The notes beneath the pieces were generated by a model. The model ran no database searches. It was not told the DNA's origin and saw only the letters and a list, made by a program, of their open reading frames with translations. From an uncultured Gammaproteobacteria bacterium (GTDB taxonomy: Bacteria > Pseudomonadota > Gammaproteobacteria > GCA-2729495): 6,242 nt of DNA. The stretch is taken from NCBI GenBank assembly GCA_947258805.1, contig CAMYJV010000169.1:5152-11393 (forward strand). Direction: 5' to 3'. Shown here one piece after another: positions 1 to 6,242 of this stretch. The number at the start of each line of letters is the position of its first letter. Within the stretch, counting starts at the first letter, position 1. The position numbers and the translations under genes were made by a program.

Positions 1-49
1 ATCCGGCCGTGGGCTCGTGGCGACGCTCTTTTCCCTGCGTCGCGCTCAT
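1..49 (-). CDS. Start of the next operon gene (16 codons, truncated by window edge), possibly a TgpA-like transglutaminase
   Basis: An ATG at 49-47 overlaps the DUF58 stop in an ATGA arrangement and opens a frame that reads MSATQGKERRHEPTAG before leaving the window. The tight overlap and the shared strand suggest a real gene in the same operon. In many gammaproteobacteria the gene after a MoxR-DUF58 pair is a multi-membrane-span DUF3488/transglutaminase-like protein (TgpA). A short hydrophilic N-terminus before the first membrane span would fit, but 16 residues cannot prove identity. The assignment is from context only. Confidence 0.45.
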   Translation of the reverse strand, partial: MSATQGKERRHEPTAG

Positions 50-1032
50 GCGGGCCCGGCCCGGCCCGTTCTCAGCAAGGCAAGGGCTCGCAGGCATCGG
101 TGGCGCTGTTCCAGCCCCTGGTCCGGCGGCACGACGAGGCCGGGCAAGCGCAGGCCGAAATCGGCGCCCTTCGCCGCGGCATCCAGCACGCGGCGGGCGA
201 GGCGTGCAATCCGTCGTTCGTCATCGCGGTCGGTTTCCGAATCCCAGTCAATCCACACCGGTGCGCCGGCGCCACCTCGGTACTCATGCACCAGTTTCTG
301 CCCGGTACGTGCCAGGGCTTTCCAGGCCATCCGGCGCGGCGAATCGCCCGGCCGCCACTGGCGCATGCCGAAGTAGTCGTCATCGCCGCTGGCGTCCAGG
401 CCCGTGCGGGCGGAATCACCCGCGGGCGAGCCGTCCGCACGCTCTGCCGGGCGCGGGTAGGCGAGTCCTTTCAGGTCGAAATTCAGCCAGCTCCATGACT
501 CGAACAGGCCGAGCGGATAACAGGTGGCCACGCGCAGCCGTGGCACCGGGTGCAAACCGCGAACGGGGGCAGGCAAGCTTAGTTGCCGCACCACCTGCCT
601 GCTGCCGTCGAGGTCCACGCAGACTTCACGCGTTTCACCATCCCAGTTCAGCCGGATCTGCCAGCGGGTTTCCGGGCGTTCGTTCTGCAAGCTGAAGCGG
701 AACTGCCAGTTGTCGCCGGCAAACACGGGCTCCGCGCCGAGGGCCGACAGTCGTAGCAGGGCCAGATTGTGGTGGCAGTGATGGATGCTGACAATGCCGA
801 CGGCCGCGAGCAGAAAGGTCAGCGCAAAACCGAGGTTGTTGTTGTAGTTCATCGCCCCGAGCATCATCACGAAGGCGATCAGCGCAAAGATCAGGCCGGC
901 GCGCGTGGGCAGGATGTAGATGCGCCGGGTTTGCAGCTCGACGTCCGGCGGATCGATGCCCTGCCGGCGTTTCGCCCAGGCGCGGAGCGCCTGTCCGCAA
1001 CGTTGGTTCAGCGCAGCGAGCCCGGCAGCCAT
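46..1032 (-). CDS. DUF58 domain-containing membrane protein
   Basis: This is a DUF58-family protein, the usual partner of MoxR ATPases. The biochemical role is not established; associations with envelope integrity and stress have been proposed. Two hydrophobic segments lie near residues 43-61 and 66-84, separated by the short MNYNNNLG loop, and are followed by HHCHHNL. A beta-rich region covers about 100-190. The DUF58 signature is at 217-243: DDDYFGMRQWRPGDSPRRMAWKALART is recognisable by its GMRQW, RPGD and WK elements, followed by VHEYRGG. The beta-rich and DUF58 parts are predicted to be cytoplasmic or periplasmic; topology was not computed. The 328-residue length is typical and the gene looks intact. 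It begins three bases after moxR, and its TGA overlaps the ATG of the next gene (ATGA, 49-46). There is no good Shine-Dalgarno for that next gene, so coupling is likely. Confidence 0.9.
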   Translation of the reverse strand: MAAGLAALNQRCGQALRAWAKRRQGIDPPDVELQTRRIYILPTRAGLIFALIAFVMMLGAMNYNNNLGFALTFLLAAVGIVSIHHCHHNLALLRLSALGAEPVFAGDNWQFRFSLQNERPETRWQIRLNWDGETREVCVDLDGSRQVVRQLSLPAPVRGLHPVPRLRVATCYPLGLFESWSWLNFDLKGLAYPRPAERADGSPAGDSARTGLDASGDDDYFGMRQWRPGDSPRRMAWKALARTGQKLVHEYRGGAGAPVWIDWDSETDRDDERRIARLARRVLDAAAKGADFGLRLPGLVVPPDQGLEQRHRCLRALALLRTGRAGPA

Positions 1033-1035
1033 CGC

Positions 1036-2001
1036 TTAGCCGGGCAGGGGTACCCGCTCCAGTACCCGGGCGACGAGCGCTTCAATGCCGTGCTCGCCCG
1101 CATCGCGGGCTCGCAGGCGATGGGCAACGACGGGCGTGAATACCGCCTTCAGGTCTTCCGGGCGCACGCCGCGATGACCGTCGAGCATTGCCCAGGCGCG
1201 AGCGGCGGCGAGCAGGTCCACGGCACCGCGGGGTGACAGTCCGTATTCAAACTCCGGTGCCTGGCGGGTGTGGGCGACCAGTGCCTGGGCATAATCGAGC
1301 AGGGTTTCGGCGACGTGCACGGTGGCGGCAGCTGACTGCAGTTCTGAGAGTTCTGCCGCGGTAATGACCGGCTCGATGTCCTTGAGCAGGCGCCGCCGGT
1401 CGCCACCGCGAAGTAATTCACGTTCCAGTTCGGGAGACGGGTAACCGAGGCCGATCCGGACGAGAAAACGGTCGAGCTGGGATTCCGGCAGCGGAAAAGT
1501 GCCGACCTGGTGCACCGGGTTCTGCGTGGCGATCACAAAGAAGGGCTCCGGCAGGTCATAGGTGATGCCTTCTGCCGTCACCTGGTGTTCTTCCATGGCC
1601 TCCAGCAGCGAACTTTGAGCCTTCGGCGTTGCCCGGTTCACTTCGTCGGCCAGCACTACCTGGGCGAACAGGGGACCGGGATGAAAGCGGAATTCGCTGG
1701 CAGCCTGTTCGAACACTGACACGCCGATCACATCGGCCGGCAGCAGATCACTGGTGAATTGAATCCGCCGAAAATCCAGGCCAAGGGTCGTGGCCAGCGT
1801 ACGGGCCAGCAGTGTCTTGCCGACGCCGGGCAGATCCTCGATCAGCAGGTGCCCGCGGGCCAGCAGGCAGGTCATGGCCAGGCGAATTTCCCGATCTTTG
1901 TCGAGCAGCACGGTGCCGACGCAGGCCATTACCCGTTCGGCCTTGTCCCGGGCCTGGGACAGCCGATCGTGGTCGGTCATCAGTGCGACTGGATCGTTCA
2001 T
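1036..2001 (-). CDS. MoxR-family AAA+ ATPase
   Basis: MoxR proteins are AAA+ ATPases thought to act as chaperones in maturing enzyme complexes or envelope proteins, typically encoded beside DUF58 and VWA-domain genes. The 321-residue product has the family length and all expected elements: Walker A in LPGVGKT (57-63, Lys62), an FTSDLLPADVIG segment (82-93), Walker B VVLADEVNR (115-123), the helix SLLEAMEEHQVT (131-142), sensor 1 in VIATQNP (156-162), the GTFPLPESQLDRF block with the arginine finger (167-179), and sensor 2 in GLSPRGA (254-260) within the C-terminal lid. ATG at 2001 is chosen as the first start in frame. It lacks an obvious Shine-Dalgarno, and the second Met at residue 8 is an alternative. 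Its stop is three bases from the DUF58 start, implying translational coupling. The 128-base gap from valS suggests its own promoter or readthrough. The precise client is unknown. Confidence 0.93.
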   Translation of the reverse strand: MNDPVALMTDHDRLSQARDKAERVMACVGTVLLDKDREIRLAMTCLLARGHLLIEDLPGVGKTLLARTLATTLGLDFRRIQFTSDLLPADVIGVSVFEQAASEFRFHPGPLFAQVVLADEVNRATPKAQSSLLEAMEEHQVTAEGITYDLPEPFFVIATQNPVHQVGTFPLPESQLDRFLVRIGLGYPSPELERELLRGGDRRRLLKDIEPVITAAELSELQSAAATVHVAETLLDYAQALVAHTRQAPEFEYGLSPRGAVDLLAAARAWAMLDGHRGVRPEDLKAVFTPVVAHRLRARDAGEHGIEALVARVLERVPLPG

Positions 2002-2100
2002 CGGTTTTTGCAGGGTATCACCGGCCAGGCGCCACGCGCGCCCGGCATCCGAGGCTTATGTTAGACGCCGGAATGTGGCGCAAGGTGCGAACTGGTGCGC

Positions 2101-2139
2101 AGATCAGGCTTTCGGATCAGGCTATCGGATCAGGCCAGC
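2101..2139. repeat. Three tandem copies of a 13-base repeat at the 3' end of valS
   Basis: Plus-strand units are 2101-2113 (AGATCAGGCTTTC), 2114-2126 (GGATCAGGCTATC) and 2127-2139 (GGATCAGGCCAGC). They share the core GATCAGGC and differ at a few positions. The array straddles the valS stop codon at 2130-2132: the TGA falls in the third unit, and the other two lie in the gap before moxR. Thirteen is not a multiple of three, so duplications upstream of the stop would alter the frame, but here they affect only the untranslated end. Replication slippage is the likely origin. Confidence 0.75.
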
Positions 2140-3899
2140 TGCTCCAGCCGGCCGAGCTGCTCGTCCAGTCGGGCCAGTTCCCGCCGCAGCTCCGCCTCGC
2201 GCTCCCGCTCTTTGGCGACCACGGCTGCGGGCGCTTTGCTGGTAAAACTTGCGTTGCCCAGTTTCGATTCGCAGCGGCCGAGGTCGGCAGCGGCGCGCTC
2301 GCGCAGCTTGGTGAGCCTGCCACGTTCCACCGTGACGTCGATCAATCCCGCCATTGGGACGAGGATGCCGAGGTTGCCAAGCAGCGCCGTCGCTGACGCG
2401 GGCGCCTGCGTGCCGGCATCCACAAGCTCGATGCTCGCCAGCCGCGCAAGATCCTTGAGATAGCGGCCGTGAGCGGCCACTCGCTGCCGGTCAGTCGGCC
2501 CGGCATTTTCCAGCAGTACCGGCAGCGGCCGGCCAGGCGCAATGTCCATTTCACCGCGAATTTGGCGCACACCGAGAATGAAACCTTGCAGCCATTCGAC
2601 TTCGGCTTCCGCATCGGCGTCTTGCGGCCATGCGGAGGCCTGGGGGAAGGGCTGCAGCATGATGGTTGCGCCGCTGGCGCCGGCCAGCGGCGCAAGCTTG
2701 TCCCAGATCTCTTCGGTAATGAACGGCATGATCGGGTGCAGGCAACGCAGAAGTGTTTCGAGCACGGTGACCAGGGTCAGCCGCGTGGCTGCCTGTTCAG
2801 CCGGCGTGCCGTTGCCCTGCAAGACCGGCTTGGACAGCTCCAGGTACCAGTCGCAGTACTCGTGCCAGGTGAATTCGTAGAGATCCTGGGCCGCAAGGTC
2901 CAGGCGATAGTTTTCCAGGTGCTGGCCAAAGGCGGCAATCGTTGCGCCGAGCCGGGAGCGAATCCAGCGGTCGGCGAGGGTGAGTTCGCTACTGTCGGGT
3001 GCCGGTGTTTCCGACACGTTCATCATTACGTAGCGCGTGGCGTTCCACAGTTTGTTGCAGAAGTTGCGGTAACCCTCGATGCGGCCGAGGTCGAAGCGAA
3101 TATCCCGGCCGGTGCTGGCCATCGCGGCAAACGTGAACCGCAGGGCGTCAGTGCCGAAGCCCGGAATGCCTTTCGGGAACTGCTTGCGCGTGGCGGCCTC
3201 GATGGTCGGCTTCAGGTGCGGCTGCATCAGGCCCGCGGTGCGTTGTTCGATCAGCGTGTCCAGGTCGCAGCCGTCGATCAGGTCCAGGGGATCGAGAATG
3301 TTGCCTTTGGACTTGGACATCTTCTGGCCGTCGTGGTCACGGATCAGGCCGGTGATATAGACGTCGCGGAATGGCACTTCCCCAGTGAACTTCAGCCCCA
3401 TCATGATCATCCGTGCAACCCAGAAGAAGATGATGTCAAAGCCGGTGACCAGCACGCTGGTGGGGTAGTAGTTCGCCAGTGCCGGCGTGTCTTCCGGCCA
3501 GCCGAGGGTGGAGAAAGGCCACAGCGCCGACGAGAACCAGGTGTCGAGTACGTCTTCGTCCCGGCGCAGCGGCGCATCCTCAGCCAGGCCCGCGCGTGCC
3601 CGCGCTTCGGCCTCGCTGCGCCCGACCCAGATATTGCCGTCGTTGTCGTACCAGGCGGGAATGCGGTGTCCCCACCACAACTGGCGGCTGATACACCAGT
3701 CCTGGATGTTGCGCATCCAGTCGTAGTAAGTCTTGGACCAGTTTTCCGGTACGAAGCGAATGGCGCCCGACTCCACGGCCGCGATGGCCGGTGCGGCCAG
3801 CGGCGCGATCTTTACGAACCACTGGTCTGTCAGATACGGCTCGACGACCGCGCCGCTGCGATCGCCCCGCGGCACCATCAGCCGCTGATCCCGAATACC
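2130..3899 (-). CDS. valS: Valyl-tRNA synthetase, C-terminal part of a disrupted gene
   Basis: This is the remaining 589 residues of ValS, in a different frame from the N-terminal part. Homology resumes at [16 protein letters not shown] and continues through [12 protein letters not shown], the catalytic-core block [54 protein letters not shown], the ATP-binding loop KMSKS (3323-3309), [19 protein letters not shown], the anticodon-binding helical domain ([42 protein letters not shown]), and the C-terminal coiled coil rich in Arg, Glu and Leu that ends in TGA at 2132-2130. No key motif is missing. The frame stays open upstream to an ATG at 4079, but the 60 residues before GIRD are out-of-frame or foreign and that ATG is not a real start. 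The two authentic parts sum to 885 residues. Adding the ~33 missing codons gives about 918, close to the usual ValS length, which supports one original gene. Confidence 0.93.
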   Translation of the reverse strand, partial: GIRDQRLMVPRGDRSGAVVEPYLTDQWFVKIAPLAAPAIAAVESGAIRFVPENWSKTYYDWMRNIQDWCISRQLWWGHRIPAWYDNDGNIWVGRSEAEARARAGLAEDAPLRRDEDVLDTWFSSALWPFSTLGWPEDTPALANYYPTSVLVTGFDIIFFWVARMIMMGLKFTGEVPFRDVYITGLIRDHDGQKMSKSKGNILDPLDLIDGCDLDTLIEQRTAGLMQPHLKPTIEAATRKQFPKGIPGFGTDALRFTFAAMASTGRDIRFDLGRIEGYRNFCNKLWNATRYVMMNVSETPAPDSSELTLADRWIRSRLGATIAAFGQHLENYRLDLAAQDLYEFTWHEYCDWYLELSKPVLQGNGTPAEQAATRLTLVTVLETLLRCLHPIMPFITEEIWDKLAPLAGASGATIMLQPFPQASAWPQDADAEAEVEWLQGFILGVRQIRGEMDIAPGRPLPVLLENAGPTDRQRVAAHGRYLKDLARLASIELVDAGTQAPASATALLGNLGILVPMAGLIDVTVERGRLTKLRERAAADLGRCESKLGNASFTSKAPAAVVAKEREREAELRRELARLDEQLGRLEQLA

Positions 3900-4911
3900 G
3901 GCGCGACGATTGAGAACGAGAGCAACCCGAGCGGGACGGTCTACGTGCAGGTGAGGCCGGGGCGGACCGAGAGGCGACGTCGCTGCCAGCGCTCGTAGTG
4001 CCGGACTTCCTCCGGGATCGGAGGGCGTCGACGGTAAAGATGTTGATGGTGTCGAGGCCGTGACGCTGGCCCATCTCATAGTCGTTGAAGTCGTGCGCCG
4101 GCGTGATCTTTACGCAGCCGGTGCCAAACTCCGGGTCGACGTAGTCGTCGGCGATGACCGGAATTTCCCGGTCTGCCAGCGGCAGGCGCACGGTCTTGCC
4201 GATCAGTGACTGGTAGCGCTCGTCTTCCGGGTGCACGGCGACAGCGGTATCGCCGAGCATGGTCTCCGGGCGCGTAGTAGCCACGACCAGGTGCCCGCTG
4301 CCGTCCTCCAGCGGATAGCGGAAGTGCCACAGGTGGCCCTGTTCCTCTTGAGAAAGCACCTCGAGGTCGGAAACCGCGGTGTGCAGCACCGGGTCCCAGT
4401 TGACCAGCCGCTTGCCCCGGTAGATCAGGCCTTCGTCGTACAGGCGGACGAAGACTTCGGCAACGGCGGCTGACAGGCCCTCGTCCATGGTGAAACGCTC
4501 ACGAGTCCAGTCCACCGACGAACCCATGCGCCGCATTTGTTCGGAAATGATGCCGCCGGAGTGGGCTTTCCAGTCCCACACCCGTTCCAGGAAGGCCTCG
4601 CGCCCGAGGTCATGACGGGTCTTGCCCTCGGCTTCCAGCCGGCGCTCTACCACCATCTGTGTGGCAATGCCCGCGTGGTCGGTGCCGGGTTGCCACAAGG
4701 TATCGCGGCCCCGCATGCGGTAGTAGCGCGTCAGCGCGTCCATGATGGTGTGCTGAAACGCGTGGCCCATGTGCAAGGTGCCCGTCACGTTGGGCGGCGG
4801 GATCATGATGCAGTAGGGCTCGTTGTGCCCGGACGGAGCAAAGTAGCCGGCCTCTTCCCAATGCCGGTAGATGCGTTGCTCAATGGCCGCCGGGTCGTAA
4901 GTCTTGTCCAT
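3580..4911 (-). CDS. valS: Valyl-tRNA synthetase, N-terminal part of a disrupted gene (authentic sequence 4911-4024)
   Basis: This reading frame begins the class I synthetase that charges tRNA-Val with valine and hydrolyses mischarged threonine. Authentic ValS sequence covers residues 1-296 (4911 to 4024). It includes [15 protein letters not shown] with the HIGH-type signature HMGH at 47-50, the [13 protein letters not shown] block (73-85), [15 protein letters not shown] (171-185), the editing-domain motif [18 protein letters not shown] (211-228), and [13 protein letters not shown] (273-285). Just after INIFTVDA, homology stops. The next ~125 bases are foreign, and beyond them this frame reads the valS 3' half out of frame for a further ~105 residues until a stop at 3580, so the last 147 of the 443 residues are not ValS. 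The ATG at 4911 lies 31 bases after holC and has only a weak Shine-Dalgarno. As written, this fragment has no KMSKS loop or anticodon-binding domain and could not charge tRNA alone. Confidence 0.93.
   Translation of the reverse strand: MDKTYDPAAIEQRIYRHWEEAGYFAPSGHNEPYCIMIPPPNVTGTLHMGHAFQHTIMDALTRYYRMRGRDTLWQPGTDHAGIATQMVVERRLEAEGKTRHDLGREAFLERVWDWKAHSGGIISEQMRRMGSSVDWTRERFTMDEGLSAAVAEVFVRLYDEGLIYRGKRLVNWDPVLHTAVSDLEVLSQEEQGHLWHFRYPLEDGSGHLVVATTRPETMLGDTAVAVHPEDERYQSLIGKTVRLPLADREIPVIADDYVDPEFGTGCVKITPAHDFNDYEMGQRHGLDTINIFTVDALRSRRKSGTTSAGSDVASRSAPASPARRPSRSGCSRSQSSRRYSGSAADGAAGRSQRRGRRAVSDRPVVRKDRAAGRTGHRGRGVGRHSLRTGKLVQDLLRLDAQHPGLVYQPPVVVGTPHSRLVRQRRQYLGRAQRGRSAGTRGPG
3900..4027 (-). other. 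Foreign, frame-breaking patch inside valS, containing a sugar-transferase gene fragment
   Basis: Neither frame that encodes the flanking ValS halves gives ValS-like sequence here. From 4027 to 3944, the third minus-strand frame reads 28 residues resembling the C-terminal region of bacterial sugar transferases (WcaJ/ExoY superfamily, PF02397): RPP at the start, then IPEEV, then [11 protein letters not shown] and RPGLTC. The family consensus continues with a tryptophan (as in LWQVSGR), but the sequence has TAG after Thr, and the similarity ends. The final 44 bases (3943-3900) have no clear origin. About 33 codons of ValS are expected between DA and GIRD, but 124 bases are present, which is not equal in length and shifts the frame. 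No terminal repeats or target-site duplication are visible, so this does not look like an insertion sequence. The assignment rests on recalled family consensus, not on a search. Confidence 0.72.
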
Positions 4912-4942
4912 GGCCTGGTAGGGCTGATCCTGTAGTGGTTTG

Positions 4943-5386
4943 TCAGGCTATGTGATGAGTTTGCGGTTCGAAACCGTTGTCGCGGTAAAACCGGAAGCGT
5001 TCGCGGCCGTCGCGCCGACCCTCGTCACTCGCATCAATAATTTCGGCGACGCGTTGAAAAGCTTCGAAGCAGGCTGGCACCGTCGGTGTCAGGTTGATCA
5101 GTACCTCGCTGCTTCCGGGTGCGGTGGCCGAGTCGCAGCCGATGGTAACCGGTAGTTCCGTGGCTGCGTCAGGTTCCGCGATGCCGTGGGGGACAAAACT
5201 CTCGGCGCGGAAGGTCCACAGCAGCTCGTCGAGTTCGGTGGCGGCCCGTTCGTCAGCCGTCAGCGCATGCACACGATGCTGGCGCTTCAGCGCCGTTTCG
5301 GCCAGCCGGCAGGCAAAGCGCAGGCGGGCCTGCGGCGTTGCCTGCGCCAGCACATAGAAGTCGATGCGGATGGAGTCGCTGCTCAA
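4943..5386 (-). CDS. holC: DNA polymerase III chi subunit HolC
   Basis: HolC (chi) is the clamp-loader accessory subunit that pairs with psi (HolD) and contacts single-stranded-DNA-binding protein, helping the replicase hold on to primed lagging-strand templates. The 147-residue product matches the length of the E. coli protein and its conserved features: an initial beta strand with IDFYVL (residues 8-13), the block [16 protein letters not shown] (52-67), the strand EVLINL (94-99), and a C-terminal [16 protein letters not shown] (128-143), comparable to RERYKAYRVAGFNLNT in E. coli. The start is TTG, supported by a strong GGGGAGG six bases upstream. It follows pepA after 69 bases and precedes valS by 31 bases, the same order as in E. 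coli, so the three are probably co-transcribed. The protein appears intact. Confidence 0.93.
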   Translation of the reverse strand: MSSDSIRIDFYVLAQATPQARLRFACRLAETALKRQHRVHALTADERAATELDELLWTFRAESFVPHGIAEPDAATELPVTIGCDSATAPGSSEVLINLTPTVPACFEAFQRVAEIIDASDEGRRDGRERFRFYRDNGFEPQTHHIA

Positions 5387-5392
5387 GGAATG

Positions 5393-5399
5393 CCTCCCC
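5393..5399 (-). promoter_or_regulatory. Shine-Dalgarno sequence of holC
   Basis: On the minus strand GGGGAGG sits six bases upstream of the TTG at 5386-5384. It closely resembles the AGGAGG consensus at near-ideal spacing. It is the main reason for choosing TTG as the holC start, since there is no in-frame ATG before the conserved IDFYVL strand of the protein. Confidence 0.7.
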
Positions 5400-5436
5400 G
5401 GTGCCAGGGTACGCCCGGCAGAATCAGACGGACACG

Positions 5437-5451
5437 GGGTCTCTTGGACCC
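5437..5451 (-). other. Small hairpin just after the pepA stop codon
   Basis: Four bases past the pepA stop, the minus strand reads GGGTC-CAAGA-GACCC, a perfect 5-bp stem with a 5-base loop, in the 69-base pepA-holC gap. No T-run follows, so it is not a convincing intrinsic terminator. It could be an intercistronic stem-loop affecting message stability or partial attenuation, or simply chance in GC-rich DNA. The rest of the gap holds only the holC ribosome binding site. Confidence 0.3.
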
Positions 5452-5455
5452 GGTA

Positions 5456-6242
<787 letters not shown>

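Noticed and set aside
50..69. GGCCC-type short repeat at the end of the DUF58 gene
   Set aside because: It is a low-complexity GC run inside coding sequence (encoding a Gly/Arg/Ala/Pro tail) with no sign of function.
9..695. Plus-strand open frame of 228 residues antisense to the DUF58 gene
   Set aside because: The product is Arg/Pro/Ala-rich and has no family features. It is a shadow of the DUF58 gene.
2039..2080. Possible promoter for moxR on the minus strand (TTGCGC, 17-base spacer, CATAAG)
   Set aside because: Only three of six -35 bases and four of six -10 bases match the sigma-70 consensus. A promoter in this gap is plausible, but this match is too weak to annotate.
2078..2100. Inverted repeat GCGCA...TGCGC in the valS-moxR gap as a terminator
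   Set aside because: The stem is 5 bp with a 13-base loop and no following T-run. The nearby GGTGCG copies are direct, not inverted.
2469..3998. A 509-residue plus-strand open frame antisense to valS
   Set aside because: It overlaps clear ValS coding sequence for nearly its whole length, shows no recognisable domain, and is explained by the codon bias of a GC-rich gene read backwards. Only its last part, within the patch, was kept as a speculative observation.
3900..4027. An insertion sequence or intein as the cause of the valS interruption
   Set aside because: The patch is only about 125 bases, has no inverted ends or flanking duplication, no transposase or splicing motifs, and it replaces native codons instead of adding to an otherwise complete gene.
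3899..4079. ATG at 4079 as a genuine start of a separate C-terminal ValS protein
   Set aside because: The ATG lies inside ValS codons of the other frame, has no Shine-Dalgarno, and the 60 residues before GIRD are not ValS-like.

Overview
The window is a compact, GC-rich stretch of bacterial chromosome in which every recognisable gene lies on the minus strand, so transcription runs from the right edge (base 6242) to the left edge (base 1). The block pepA-holC-valS has the gene order of Escherichia coli and many other gammaproteobacteria. The protein sequences fit a gammaproteobacterium, though not one I can name. The short gaps and lack of mobile elements are what one expects of ordinary core chromosome.

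Layout in transcription order: the C-terminal half of pepA (leucyl aminopeptidase, 6242-5456, 5' end outside the window); a 69-base gap with a small hairpin; holC (DNA polymerase III chi subunit, 5386-4943, TTG start behind a strong Shine-Dalgarno sequence); a 31-base gap; valS (valyl-tRNA synthetase, 4911-2130), which is not intact; a 128-base gap with three copies of a 13-base repeat; a MoxR-type AAA+ ATPase (2001-1036); three bases; a DUF58 membrane protein (1032-46); and, overlapping its stop as ATGA, the first 16 codons of another gene (49-1) running off the left edge. The last three form a tightly packed MoxR/DUF58 cassette, usually tied to cell-envelope or protein-maturation roles. The first three are housekeeping genes for peptide turnover, replication and translation.

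The one real anomaly is inside valS. About 125 bases (roughly 4027-3900) do not encode valyl-tRNA synthetase. They replace the roughly 33 codons expected between the end of the editing domain and the return to the catalytic core, and they put the two halves of the gene in different frames. Two thirds of the patch, read in the third minus-strand frame, gives a near-canonical 28-residue piece of a bacterial undecaprenyl-phosphate sugar transferase, broken by TAG where a conserved tryptophan is expected. The remaining 44 bases are unexplained. Because valS is normally essential, the choices are a chimeric assembly or read, or a genuine local replacement with another functional valS elsewhere. I see no evidence for a novel multi-gene system here.
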